From positions 62,001 through 126,000 of the forward strand of contig NZ_CABHYG010000016.1 in the NCBI RefSeq assembly GCF_902170785.1: DNA of 64,000 bases, written 5' to 3'. Shown one piece after another: positions 47,398 through 56,517 of the stretch. The position numbers and the translations under genes were made by a program. The first letter of the stretch is position 1; every line of letters begins with the position of its first letter. The notes beneath the pieces were generated by a model. It ran no database searches. It had not been told where the DNA came from and was given only the letters and a program-made list of their open reading frames with translations. This stretch comes from Yersinia proxima. Lineage in GTDB: Bacteria; Pseudomonadota; Gammaproteobacteria; Enterobacterales; Enterobacteriaceae.

Positions 47398-48519
47398 TTA
47401 CTCGTCAAAGAACCAATAACCCTGATTAATCAGGTCAGTTAACTCAGCGACAAATGCGGGGTTATCTAATGCCTCACCTAACTCTTTTTTACCAATCAAA
47501 GTGTATCGGCACAGTACATCAGCGGCTTTAGGGTCCACTGTATCCAGCCGTTCACTGTTGATAAAAAAGCTGTCTCCAACGTGTAAAACCCGCAACCCAC
47601 TCAGGCGAGCCAAGACTTCGCCATCCATTAGAGCCTCGACAATCTCCGCCGGTTCATAAGGTGGTTCCGCTGGAGCAATATCCAGCTCATGGCGTGGCGT
47701 CGTGGCAAAGCGACCAAACCATTGTTTAAAGTCTTCCGGCTGATTAATCATAGCGACCATCATCCCGCGCAAGCGATCGAGTTCATAATCTTCGACCCGG
47801 CCTGGATGCTCCCGACAGGTTAAATCTGGATCGCTGTAATGCTCACCACCAAGATCATTTTCCAACGCATAATCAGCAAAGCTACTGATTAAATCTCTGC
47901 CATTCGGCCCGCGAAAACCAACTGAGTAGTTGAATGCTGTTTCATGAGTAAACCCATCATGCGGGAAGCCCGGTGGGATATATAAAATATCGCCTGGAGC
48001 CAAATCTTCATCGATAATCGGTGTGAATGGCTCAACATGCAGCAGTGCTGGATGCGGGCAAAACTGTTTGAGTGGCAATTTATCGCCCACACGCCAACGA
48101 CGGCTACCCATGCCCTGAATAATAAAGACATCGTACTGATCGATATGCGGCCCAACACCACCGCCAGGGACAGAAAATGAGATCATCAGATCGTCTAAGC
48201 GCCAATCCGGTAACACCCGAAATGGGCGAACTAACTCAGCAGATGGCGCATGCCAATGGTTAACAGCTTGTGCCAACAGCGACCAGTTGGTTTCACCCAG
48301 ATTATCAAAGCTCTCAAATGGCCCATTACTCGCCTGCCACTCACCATTTATATGGCTGACCAAACGACTGTCTACTTCAGCCTCCATCGTCAAACCCGCC
48401 AATTCATCTGGCGTGATGGGATCAACAAAGTTTGGGAAAGCATTTTTTAATACAACAGGTTTTTTTTGCCAATATTTCTCTAAAAATTCGGGCCAATTAA
48501 GATTAAGTTGATAAGTCAT
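47398..48519 (-). CDS. roxA: Ribosomal protein L16 arginine hydroxylase RoxA (YcfD)
   Basis: Fe(II)/2-oxoglutarate oxygenase with a JmjC-type fold that hydroxylates Arg81 of ribosomal protein L16. It has 373 residues, as in E. coli. Start MTYQLNLNWPEFLEKYWQ at ATG 48519; an upstream in-frame start adds eight unconserved residues. Iron ligands are His and Asp in VGPHIDQYD and the distal His near PPGFPHDGF. The region NYSVGFRGPNGRDLIS is conserved. A winged-helix C-terminal domain follows. It is a core gene between the accessory block and the chemotaxis genes. Confidence 0.94.
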   Translation of the reverse strand: MTYQLNLNWPEFLEKYWQKKPVVLKNAFPNFVDPITPDELAGLTMEAEVDSRLVSHINGEWQASNGPFESFDNLGETNWSLLAQAVNHWHAPSAELVRPFRVLPDWRLDDLMISFSVPGGGVGPHIDQYDVFIIQGMGSRRWRVGDKLPLKQFCPHPALLHVEPFTPIIDEDLAPGDILYIPPGFPHDGFTHETAFNYSVGFRGPNGRDLISSFADYALENDLGGEHYSDPDLTCREHPGRVEDYELDRLRGMMVAMINQPEDFKQWFGRFATTPRHELDIAPAEPPYEPAEIVEALMDGEVLARLSGLRVLHVGDSFFINSERLDTVDPKAADVLCRYTLIGKKELGEALDNPAFVAELTDLINQGYWFFDE

Positions 48520-48614
48520 GCTTTCACACCAGTAAGAAGACAAACGGCCGTGATTATAAAGTGGCTAACACATGCCCTGCCTTGTCATTAGTCAATGACG
48601 TAGCTTGGTTAAGT

Positions 48615-48637
48615 AAAAAACCCCGCAAAATGCGGGG
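48615..48637 (-). terminator. Terminator of the chemotaxis receptor gene
   Basis: On the minus strand CCCCGC, ATTTT, GCGGGG, then TTTTTT. It begins 12 bases past the receptor stop. Confidence 0.92.
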
Positions 48638-48648
48638 CGGTTATGCTG

Positions 48649-50313
48649 TTAGAACTCAGTCCATTCATCATCAACAGAATGTGGTTGTTTGCTTAATCTC
48701 TCTTCTTTGAATATTTCACGTTTGTGATTGTTGTTTTTATTATTCCGAGTGACACTTTGCGCATTTTTATCTTTAGATACTTCAATCAGATCAACTTTGA
48801 ATACCGAAACTGTATCCACGAGTTGTCTGGCATTTTTATTCATGTTTTGAGTGATAGCAGAAGACTCTTCAACCATTGAGGCATTTTGTTGAGTCGCCAA
48901 ATCCATGTCATTTACAGCCATTGCAATTTGGTTCACACCGGTACTTTGTTCTTCAGATGCTTGCGTGATCTCCTGCATAATATTGCTGACATGAGTAACA
49001 GAGGTCACTATTTCCTGCATCGTTTTTCCAGCATCCTCAATTAATCTAGCCCCATCATCGACATTTGTTACCGATTCATTAATAAGTAAGCTAATTTCTT
49101 TGGCTGCATCCGCACTACGTTTGGCCAAATTTCTCACTTCCGTTGCCACAACGGAGAAACCTCGACCTTGTTCGCCAGCTCTGGCCGCTTCAACCGCAGC
49201 GTTCAATGCCAAAATATTAGTCTGATTAGCAATACCGTCAATCACACGGTTAATTTCAGAAATTTTGCGGGCGCTTTTCGAAATTTTATCCATGGTACTA
49301 ACAACATCGCCCATCACAATAGAACCACTGTTAGCGGCTGTTCTTGCCTGGTGAGACAGCGTGTTAGCTTGTCTCGCATTTTCTGCATTATTAGAAACGG
49401 TTGTCTTGATCTCTTCCATGCTGGCAGCAGTTTCTTGTAAAGCACTGGCCTGATCTTCCGTACGCGATGCCAATTGATGATTGCTGCTGTCAATCTCTGA
49501 CGCATCAGTTCTTATATGATCTGAAGCGCTTCTGACTGAAGTGATAATTTGGCTGATCGACGTTTTCATATTTTTTAATGATTCGAGCATCAGCCCAATT
49601 TCATTACGTGACCCAATATCAAACTCGTGATAAAGCTCTCCGGCACCAATTTTCTCAAGCATAGATGAAGCAACTTGTAGACGATTGAACACATTCCTTT
49701 TGATAATCACATAAGAAACACATGAAATAATGATTGCGATAACCAAGAACAGTGATGCGATGATGACAAATGAACGCATGTCAGACGTAAATCCATCAAC
49801 AATTTCATCTTCTATTGCCGCAACATAGTCTGCATATTTTGATATGGCCTTATCCAGAGCCGCTTCTTGTGCACCGTTGTCAAAACCACGATTAATATGA
49901 GTTTCTATAGACTTCATATTTGACGTGTAAGCAGCAACTAACGCATTAAATTGAGTATTAATATCCGTTGTAAGTTTATCCCCGGTTGCATCTAAATCGG
50001 GAATTTTATTAAAAACATCGTTATGACGCTTGGCATTATCAAGCCCTTTTCTAATAACAGCGGCTTTATTTTCCAGCTGTTCATGGCTAACGCTCTCATC
50101 ATTATAAACAAAGTTAATATCACCACGTACATTGGCGAGATAACTACTCATCCTCCTCAGTTCACTGATATTCTGCGAAAGCGAATCTATATTGTTGAAT
50201 GCAACATTGGCCTGATACATTGATTTAAATGCAAATGATGAAATGACAATTATTGTAAAACAAAGAACCATCAATATGACTTTTATTAAAGTGGATATCT
50301 TGAAAGATTTCAT
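48649..50313 (-). CDS. Methyl-accepting chemotaxis protein
   Basis: 554 residues from ATG 50313 (MKSFKISTLIKVILMV). One membrane helix (10-30), a periplasmic four-helix-bundle sensor (about 35-190), a second membrane helix (FVIIASLFLVIAIIISCVSYV), a HAMP domain and a signalling domain with the invariant tip region IANQTNILALNAAVEAARAG. Methylation helices flank the tip. The protein ends DEWTEF, a match to the xWxxF pentapeptide that docks CheR and CheB. It lies near fliR and the cheRB genes; no clear sigma-28 box was found upstream. Confidence 0.93.
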   Translation of the reverse strand: MKSFKISTLIKVILMVLCFTIIVISSFAFKSMYQANVAFNNIDSLSQNISELRRMSSYLANVRGDINFVYNDESVSHEQLENKAAVIRKGLDNAKRHNDVFNKIPDLDATGDKLTTDINTQFNALVAAYTSNMKSIETHINRGFDNGAQEAALDKAISKYADYVAAIEDEIVDGFTSDMRSFVIIASLFLVIAIIISCVSYVIIKRNVFNRLQVASSMLEKIGAGELYHEFDIGSRNEIGLMLESLKNMKTSISQIITSVRSASDHIRTDASEIDSSNHQLASRTEDQASALQETAASMEEIKTTVSNNAENARQANTLSHQARTAANSGSIVMGDVVSTMDKISKSARKISEINRVIDGIANQTNILALNAAVEAARAGEQGRGFSVVATEVRNLAKRSADAAKEISLLINESVTNVDDGARLIEDAGKTMQEIVTSVTHVSNIMQEITQASEEQSTGVNQIAMAVNDMDLATQQNASMVEESSAITQNMNKNARQLVDTVSVFKVDLIEVSKDKNAQSVTRNNKNNNHKREIFKEERLSKQPHSVDDEWTEF

Positions 50314-50562
50314 TTTAATCTCAAAATTTAATGACTGAATACACACAGACAATACTTACCGAATATTTAAATCAAGCAATCAAATCTGGTATCATAGTGG
50401 TTAAAAATATGACGTTTAATTTCGGTGAGTTAGGAAGGTTTCTAATGCTTATTTTACTCTGTAGGATATGAAGCACAATTTATTTCACTAAGAACAATAG
50501 GTTAATTAGCGCACACATATGTAACTAAAAGCATCGTATGGAGTGTTAAATTTAAATATCAC

Positions 50563-51342
50563 TCATGCCAGCAAGATAATTATCTGTGATAAATGATTAA
50601 AGATATCTTCCATCATATTTTCAAAGAATGGGGCTAATGTATACATGATCAATGACATCGCCATCATGCCTATACTTAATGTCAAAGGAAAACCTACCAC
50701 GAAGATTGATAATTGCGGTGTAAGTCGATTCAGTAATCCCAACGTAAGATTGAGGCAAAGCAGTAGGGTAATAATTGGCAACCCCAACATCAACCCACAT
50801 TTGAATATTAACCCGGCCATCTGTGGTAAATAAATAAAACCCTCTGGATTCAGAGTGTTGTTACTCACAGGTAGCAAGATAAAACTATCAGCCAGGATAC
50901 TTAGCATCCATAAATGCCCGTTAAAACTAAGGAAAAGCAGTGTCACCAAGAGATTTAATATCCTGGAAATAACCGGCATATTACCTCCAGCAGCAGGGTC
51001 AAAAAAGGTCGCAAAGGAGAGCCCCATTTGCAAACCAATAATTTCACCAGCATTACGAACGGCAACAAATATAAGTTGTACCGTTAACCCCATGGCTGCA
51101 CCAATAATAAATTGTTGCGCACCAACCCATAGTCCAGCAATTGAAAATATCTCGATATGGCTATTAGGCTGATTTTGTCCAATCAACAATGCGATAATAA
51201 TCGCCAATCCTATTTTGGTTTTTTTACCGATACCTTTTTCATTAAAAATGGGTGCAGTACTGAATAATGCTAACACTCTCAACATCGGCCAAAAGAACTG
51301 GTTGATTATCGAATATAAGCTGAAGATTGACAGGGTGAGCAT
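50563..51342 (-). CDS. fliR: Flagellar export gate protein FliR
   Basis: Inner-membrane component of the flagellar type III export gate. It has 259 residues (E. coli 261) and about six membrane segments. Typical stretches are FLSFNGHLWMLSILADSF and LGLLNRLTPQLSIFVVGFPL. It is the last gene of the fliLMNOPQR unit, two bases after fliQ. The gap of 249 bases to the receptor gene shows no clear terminator. Confidence 0.95.
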   Translation of the reverse strand: MLTLSIFSLYSIINQFFWPMLRVLALFSTAPIFNEKGIGKKTKIGLAIIIALLIGQNQPNSHIEIFSIAGLWVGAQQFIIGAAMGLTVQLIFVAVRNAGEIIGLQMGLSFATFFDPAAGGNMPVISRILNLLVTLLFLSFNGHLWMLSILADSFILLPVSNNTLNPEGFIYLPQMAGLIFKCGLMLGLPIITLLLCLNLTLGLLNRLTPQLSIFVVGFPLTLSIGMMAMSLIMYTLAPFFENMMEDIFNHLSQIIILLA

Positions 51343-51344
51343 GT

Positions 51345-51614
51345 CTATCCAATCACGTAGGGTAAATTACTATAAAGTGTACGTGTGTAATCAAGAAAGA
51401 CACTCAACATCCATGGCCCTAAAGCCATCCCTACTGCGATAATAGTCAGTATCTTAGGAATAAATGATAATGTCATCTCATTTATCTGTGTCGAAGCCTG
51501 TAATATACTGACAATAAGCCCGGTAAATAGCGCAGCAAATAATAAAGGTGCTGCGATCATTAATCCGACTTTAATGGCTTGAAAACCCATTGCCATTACG
51601 CTTTCTGGTGTCAT
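51345..51614 (-). CDS. fliQ: Flagellar export gate protein FliQ
   Basis: Two-helix membrane protein of the export gate; 89 residues, the E. coli length. The start MTPESVMAMGFQAIKVGLMIAAP and FTGLIVSILQASTQINEMTLSFIPK are characteristic. It lies 12 bases after fliP and two before fliR. Confidence 0.96.
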   Translation of the reverse strand: MTPESVMAMGFQAIKVGLMIAAPLLFAALFTGLIVSILQASTQINEMTLSFIPKILTIIAVGMALGPWMLSVFLDYTRTLYSNLPYVIG

Positions 51615-51626
51615 TTTATATCCTGT

Positions 51627-52400
51627 TTAACTAAAAAAACTTTGTGCTAAAGAACCCATTAATAATTGCCAGCCGTCAACCAGGACAAACAACATTAATT
51701 TAAAAGGTAACGATATTGTTGCAGGAGGAACCATCATCATCCCCAGAGCCATTAAAACACTGGCGACAACCAGATCAATAATCAGGAAGGGAATAAAAAC
51801 GCTAAAACCAATCTGAAAACCCGTTTTTAATTCGCTGGTCACAAATGCAGGCAGTAAAATCCGCATAGGAACATCGTCCCTACTTTGGAAATTCTCTTCT
51901 TTGGCCATTCTGGTATAAAGTGCCAGATCAGTTTCTCGTGTCTGCTCCAGCATAAAGACTCGTAATGGTTGAACTCCCCTTTCCAGGGCGGTTTCCATGG
52001 TGATTTTATCCTCCGACAGAGGCTGCCAGGCTTCTTTATATATCTCATTAAAAACTGGCGACATCACATAGAACGTCAAAAACAGAGCTAACCCTAGCAG
52101 TACTTGATTTGGCGGTGTTGATGGAGTACCCAACGCATTGCGCAATAACCCCAACACAATGATGACACGAGTAAAACCCGTCATCATCAGTAGTATTGCG
52201 GGCAAAAAAGTTAACGACGTTAGTAATACCAGTGTTTGCACCGGCAGCGACCAGTTCTCACCATCAGCAGAACGAGTGATCATCACATCACTGTTGGCCG
52301 CCCAGACATCTTGCACGGGCAGGAAGAATCCAACAATCAGCAGAATAAATATCCCAAACGGCACCCATCCACCGGTATATTGGCGTGGAAAAAGACTCAT
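51627..52400 (-). CDS. fliP: Flagellar export gate protein FliP
   Basis: Core channel subunit of the export gate; 257 residues (E. coli 245). A cleavable signal peptide of about 34 residues ([17 protein letters not shown]) is usual for FliP. The family stretch [35 protein letters not shown], and [19 protein letters not shown] are present. Its start overlaps the fliO stop by four bases. Confidence 0.96.
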   Translation of the reverse strand: MSLFPRQYTGGWVPFGIFILLIVGFFLPVQDVWAANSDVMITRSADGENWSLPVQTLVLLTSLTFLPAILLMMTGFTRVIIVLGLLRNALGTPSTPPNQVLLGLALFLTFYVMSPVFNEIYKEAWQPLSEDKITMETALERGVQPLRVFMLEQTRETDLALYTRMAKEENFQSRDDVPMRILLPAFVTSELKTGFQIGFSVFIPFLIIDLVVASVLMALGMMMVPPATISLPFKLMLFVLVDGWQLLMGSLAQSFFS

Positions 52401-52804
52401 TCTGACGGCCCTGTTTTACGTTTTTTCAACATGCCAGCAAATGTCGACTGAAAATCAACAGGAAGTGGCGAATCAGGAACAATATTATTAGTTACTGATT
52501 TATCAAATGTTGCCAGACAATTGATCTGCCCTGGTGTCACGCCGATTAATAATCTTTTATCAGCCATATCAATTACAATAACGCGCTCACGCTGCCCGAG
52601 AGAATGGCTGCAAACCACCGACAAGACTTGGTTCCCTTTAGATAAACGTGGGGCAAGCCCACTTCGACGAGCAACCCATGCGATAGCCGCGATAATCAGT
52701 AACACCAGCACCAGTGCCCCACCGATACTGACCAATATTGAACCGGGCGTCGTGGCATCAACCACCGAAGATGCGACCTGAACAGGAGTTTGGGGTTCCA
52801 TCAT
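52397..52804 (-). CDS. fliO: Flagellar export assembly factor FliO
   Basis: Small membrane protein that helps assemble the FliP ring. It has 135 residues (E. coli 121). It has one N-terminal membrane helix ([19 protein letters not shown]) and a cytoplasmic part with [22 protein letters not shown], the most conserved stretch of FliO. Two adjacent ATG codons (52804, 52801) overlap the fliN stop. Confidence 0.92.
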   Translation of the reverse strand: MMEPQTPVQVASSVVDATTPGSILVSIGGALVLVLLIIAAIAWVARRSGLAPRLSKGNQVLSVVCSHSLGQRERVIVIDMADKRLLIGVTPGQINCLATFDKSVTNNIVPDSPLPVDFQSTFAGMLKKRKTGPSE

Positions 52805-53190
52805 CGACTTAGGCGGTGCATTCTTTCTGAAGGCGTAATAATATCGGTAATTCGAATACCGAATTTATCAGAAACGACGACTACCTCACCTTGCGCAATT
52901 AAATAGCCATTAATCAAAATATCCAAAGGCTCGCCCGCTAATCCTTCCAGGGAAACAACAGACCCCTGACTTAGACGTAGCAACTCTTTGATAGTCATTT
53001 TGGTTCGACCTAATTCGACAGTCATTTTTACTGGGATATCGAGAATTAAATCAAGATCTTCAGAAAAATGTGAAACCAGACTATCTTTAGCGAGGGGATT
53101 GTCTGTCGCTTGTTGTTCACTCATCGCTTCACCCCAAAGATTATCGATGGATTGCTTATCAGCACCAGACGAAGGTGTGGTGTCACTCAT
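52801..53190 (-). CDS. fliN: Flagellar motor switch protein FliN
   Basis: C-ring component that controls rotation direction. It has 129 residues (E. coli 137). The N-terminal region is polar and variable, and the SpoA domain carries ILDIPVKMTVELGRTKMTIK and VVVSDKFGIRITDIITPSER. It is seven bases after fliM. Confidence 0.96.
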   Translation of the reverse strand: MSDTTPSSGADKQSIDNLWGEAMSEQQATDNPLAKDSLVSHFSEDLDLILDIPVKMTVELGRTKMTIKELLRLSQGSVVSLEGLAGEPLDILINGYLIAQGEVVVVSDKFGIRITDIITPSERMHRLSR

Positions 53191-53197
53191 GGGGTAA

Positions 53198-54196
53198 TTA
53201 CTCCTTTTTTAAAGATAACAGCGCCGGATTCATTATTTTCTCGACTTTGAGAGCGTATTGTTTATTGATACAACCGTACTTACCGGAAAATACCGGTACG
53301 CCATCGACACGGGCTTCGATAATCTCCGGCTTATCAATAGGAATAACATCTCCCTTCTTCATTTTCATGACTTGTGAAAGACGAGTTGATATATCCGCAA
53401 AATTTGCTACTAGCTCTAGCTCAGTTTCTCTGACTTGTGAAGCTAGCGTATTTCGCCATTGTTTTTCTTCTTGTCTTGAATTTTCCATTGGTGGACTAGT
53501 TAGCAGTTCACGTAATGGCTCAATAATGCTAAAAGGAATACAAATATCAAACTCGCCTCTGTGTGGGCCGATTTCCACATAAAATGGTGTTGTCACCACA
53601 ATATCGTTTGGCGATGAAGTGATATTAGTAAATTTCACCTGTATTTCAGCACGAACATATTCGGTGTGTAGTTTAAATATGGTGCTCCATGCAAAATCAT
53701 AGGCTTCCAGTGCCATCGTGAGCATACGTTTGATCACTCGTTGCTCTGTAGGCGTAAACTCACGTCCATCCGCTTTAGTCGGAAATCGGCCATCACCACC
53801 AAATAAGTTATCTACTGCCATAAAGACCAGGTTCGGCGAAAAGACAAACAGTGCCGTACCTCGCAGCGGGTTCATATGCACCAGATTAAGATTGGTTGGC
53901 ACCGGCAAATTACGTGCAAACTCATGATATGGCTGAATCTTGATATTTCCGGCAGTCACATCCGGACTGCGCCGCAGTAGGTTAAATAACCCCATGCGAA
54001 ACTGGCGTGCAAAGCGTTCGTTAATGATCTCAAGGGAATGTAAACGTTCACGCACAACACGGCGTTGAGTATTCGGATCATAGGGCTTAATGCCTTCGTC
54101 CAGTGCCGGGCTATTCGCTACATTTTCACTTTCAGTATTACTGCCGCCATTTAATAATCGGTCTATTTCGGCCTGAGATAATATGCTGTCAGACAT
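53198..54196 (-). CDS. fliM: Flagellar motor switch protein FliM
   Basis: C-ring protein that binds phospho-CheY. It has 332 residues (E. coli 334). The N-terminus SDSILSQAEIDRLLNG is the CheY-binding segment. The middle domain contains FNLLRRSPDVTAGNI and the GGDGRFP loop that contacts FliG. The C-terminal SpoA domain ends with FSGKYGCINKQYALKVEK. With CheY encoded nearby, this is a complete chemotactic output. Confidence 0.96.
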   Translation of the reverse strand: MSDSILSQAEIDRLLNGGSNTESENVANSPALDEGIKPYDPNTQRRVVRERLHSLEIINERFARQFRMGLFNLLRRSPDVTAGNIKIQPYHEFARNLPVPTNLNLVHMNPLRGTALFVFSPNLVFMAVDNLFGGDGRFPTKADGREFTPTEQRVIKRMLTMALEAYDFAWSTIFKLHTEYVRAEIQVKFTNITSSPNDIVVTTPFYVEIGPHRGEFDICIPFSIIEPLRELLTSPPMENSRQEEKQWRNTLASQVRETELELVANFADISTRLSQVMKMKKGDVIPIDKPEIIEARVDGVPVFSGKYGCINKQYALKVEKIMNPALLSLKKE

Positions 54197-54201
54197 AGAA
54201 A

Positions 54202-54702
54202 TTACCGTAAGATGAATGCGTTAAATAATACATCAGTAATCTCCACACTCTGATTCGGTGCAAGAGGTTTACTGACAACGCTTTTAATTTTTTCAATTAA
54301 TTGTTTTTTCCCTTCATCAGTCGATAAATTTTCAGCGGTTTGATGCGCTAAAAGAATAAATAATCGACTGCGTACTTCTGGTAAGAATTGATCTACCAAT
54401 AATCCCGAGTTTTCATCACTTACCCGTAAAGTTATACCAATGTGTAATACACGATCTGCATCAGTGGGTGTTGGCATCAGGCTAACAGTAAAAGTTTCCA
54501 TTGGAATATATAATGGAGCAATATGTGCCGATTTGGTTGCAGCACTATTACCTTCAACAGATACTGTTTCTTTGATGTTTTTCATTTCATACAAAGCATA
54601 ACCAGCCAAGGCACTTGCCCCAATGGCAATTAACGTTATAAATAAGAACGCCAGGGAAAACTTCTTACCTCCCCCGGTGGCTTTTGGGTTCTTTTTTGAC
54701 AT
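54202..54702 (-). CDS. fliL: Flagellar basal-body protein FliL
   Basis: Inner-membrane protein around the stator that aids torque. It has 166 residues (E. coli 154). A short basic N-terminus, one membrane helix (FSLAFLFITLIAIGASALAG) and a periplasmic stomatin-like domain with LHIGITLRVSDENSGLLVDQFLP. First gene of fliLMNOPQR; the 146-base gap to fliK must contain its promoter. Confidence 0.94.
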   Translation of the reverse strand: MSKKNPKATGGGKKFSLAFLFITLIAIGASALAGYALYEMKNIKETVSVEGNSAATKSAHIAPLYIPMETFTVSLMPTPTDADRVLHIGITLRVSDENSGLLVDQFLPEVRSRLFILLAHQTAENLSTDEGKKQLIEKIKSVVSKPLAPNQSVEITDVLFNAFILR

Positions 54703-54807
54703 TTTGCGAAAAACCTTGTTATAAAATACCTTGGAGGCCAGTAATAGAGACTCTCAAATAAGCTGAGCATTCTATTACAGCTAGCCTCCAGGACAATTCA
54801 TTGAAGA

Positions 54808-54834
54808 AATTGAATTATTGTCACTAATTCAATT
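54808..54834. other. Palindrome in the fliK-fliL gap
   Basis: AATTGAATTA (54808-54817), loop TTGTCAC, TAATTCAATT (54825-54834). It is a perfect 10-bp inverted repeat 15 bases past the fliK stop. It is AT-rich, so it is more plausible as an operator or weak terminator than as a strong one. Confidence 0.5.
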
Positions 54835-54848
54835 GATGACTTAATATG

Positions 54849-56069
54849 TCAAGCAAATGTATTTATTCCGTTGGCGTAATGAATTGTTTTGGTATTTATT
54901 TCGCTATTCTCTTCGGATATTAGTGTCAAATCATCACTCTCATCATCAAAATGATGTGGTGTTGCTGACTCCTCCGACTGAGAGAACCCCTCCCACGATG
55001 ACGATGAATCAGCGCCGACACTGCTTTGCCCCAAATTAATGCCTGATTCTGCCAATGATGTACGCAAATGTGGCATTGCTGCCTCCAGAGCCGCACGTAC
55101 CTGATGATTTTCCGTCACAAAATGTAACTGTGCCTGATCACTGTTCAAACGCAGATTGATTTGTAATGCCCCAAGTTCTTCCGGATGCAGGCGAAGTTCA
55201 GCATTATGGATACCATTACGGGAAAAATAGGATAACTGCTGGCTTAGCGCTTGTTGCCATGCGGGAGTTCCCAGCGCCTGATTGAGCACTGCGGATGAGT
55301 TAGCTGCCGTGGCGGTCGGAGATGCAGATATATCATTAGCACCAGAAAGTGTCGGACGCAGGCTGATATCGGTTATCACCGATGAGCGGTTATCTGGTGT
55401 TAGTGGAAGTTGCGCCGTGATCTCTGGCTTGACTGCCGTTACCCCAGAGTCCTGTTGGTTCGCTTCATTCGGTTTAACCAACGTAAGGAAATCATCGTGC
55501 TGTTCAGCGGCAACCTTGCCTGTCTCTTGTTTACCTTCTGCTACCCTATTCGATGTAGCCTGAGGCTGGTTTTTCAGTATGATTTGCCCGAGCAAGTTTG
55601 TGGTATCACTCGGTGACTCCCCCCCCTGAGATTTGCCAGGGTCAGAAAGTGTTGTCGTTACCCCATCGCTACTGTTTTCATCTGGTATTTCGGCATCTGA
55701 TAGTGCGGGCGGTGATAGTGGTGCCACAGCAATCCCTTGTGCGGTGTTGCTAACCAATTGCTGTAACTGTTGCCACTGTGGGTCGATAGAGAAAATAGGG
55801 TCGGTTTGCTGTTCTTGTTGCGGTATATCGGCACTAAGAGCGTCCAGCACGTTCTCAATAATCTCTTCTTTGTCTAACTCATCAATACTGTTCTCTTGAA
55901 CAAGAGAGAGTGACTCAGGGTGGGCAAGTTTATCATTCACCGCAGACTTCAATTCGGATGCAGACAGTTTTTTTTCCAGCGTTGCGGAAAAGTCCAGTGC
56001 ATCAGTTAAGGGTTGCTGGCTGCTTTTCGTTGTCATACCACTGACGGTTGGTATTGCTTTGACGATCAT
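54849..56069 (-). CDS. fliK: Flagellar hook-length control protein FliK
   Basis: Secreted ruler that sets hook length and switches export specificity. It has 406 residues (E. coli 375). The long N-terminal and central part is low-complexity. The C-terminal switch domain holds ELRLHPEELGALQINLRL and QLHFVTENHQVRAALEAAMP. ATG 56069 overlaps the fliJ stop as ATGA; an upstream in-frame start inside fliJ is rejected. Confidence 0.93.
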   Translation of the reverse strand: MIVKAIPTVSGMTTKSSQQPLTDALDFSATLEKKLSASELKSAVNDKLAHPESLSLVQENSIDELDKEEIIENVLDALSADIPQQEQQTDPIFSIDPQWQQLQQLVSNTAQGIAVAPLSPPALSDAEIPDENSSDGVTTTLSDPGKSQGGESPSDTTNLLGQIILKNQPQATSNRVAEGKQETGKVAAEQHDDFLTLVKPNEANQQDSGVTAVKPEITAQLPLTPDNRSSVITDISLRPTLSGANDISASPTATAANSSAVLNQALGTPAWQQALSQQLSYFSRNGIHNAELRLHPEELGALQINLRLNSDQAQLHFVTENHQVRAALEAAMPHLRTSLAESGINLGQSSVGADSSSSWEGFSQSEESATPHHFDDESDDLTLISEENSEINTKTIHYANGINTFA

Positions 56070-56515
56070 AAGACCTCTTTTCCCATACAAGCACGCTGCG
56101 CAAATTCATCCATCATTTTCTGTTCCTGACGATTCTCTTTGAGCGTTTTCACCGCATCAGCCCGACTTTTAAGTGTCTCAAATGCATTAAGACGTTGTTT
56201 GTCATGTCGCCATACCAACAATGTCTGGTCTACCGAATGCTGACATTTAGCCACTTGCCCGGCCTGTTGTTTGACAACGTTCCCCAGAGAATCAATAAAA
56301 GATTGACGATTTAACAACTCGGCAATAGGCAGGCCTTTCCCCACGACACTGGCACGTAACTGTTGTTGATATTCCAATTCGAAATTCTCTAATTGATCTA
56401 GTTGCGTCGCCGCGTGGGTATACGCCTGCTGTACTTTTCCTAATTCAACGGTGGTGTCGTTGAGTGTTTGCTCTGCAAGATCGCGCAGAACATCCATTGG
56501 GCTGGTAATTGCCAT
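56066..56515 (-). CDS. fliJ: Flagellar export chaperone FliJ
   Basis: Coiled-coil protein that docks in the FliI ring and escorts export chaperones. It has 149 residues (E. coli 147). Heptad-like helices run over almost the whole length (LEQTLNDTTVELGKVQQAYT, FELEYQQQLRASV). It is two bases after fliI and overlaps fliK. Confidence 0.93.
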   Translation of the reverse strand: MAITSPMDVLRDLAEQTLNDTTVELGKVQQAYTHAATQLDQLENFELEYQQQLRASVVGKGLPIAELLNRQSFIDSLGNVVKQQAGQVAKCQHSVDQTLLVWRHDKQRLNAFETLKSRADAVKTLKENRQEQKMMDEFAQRACMGKEVL

Positions 56516-56517
56516 AA

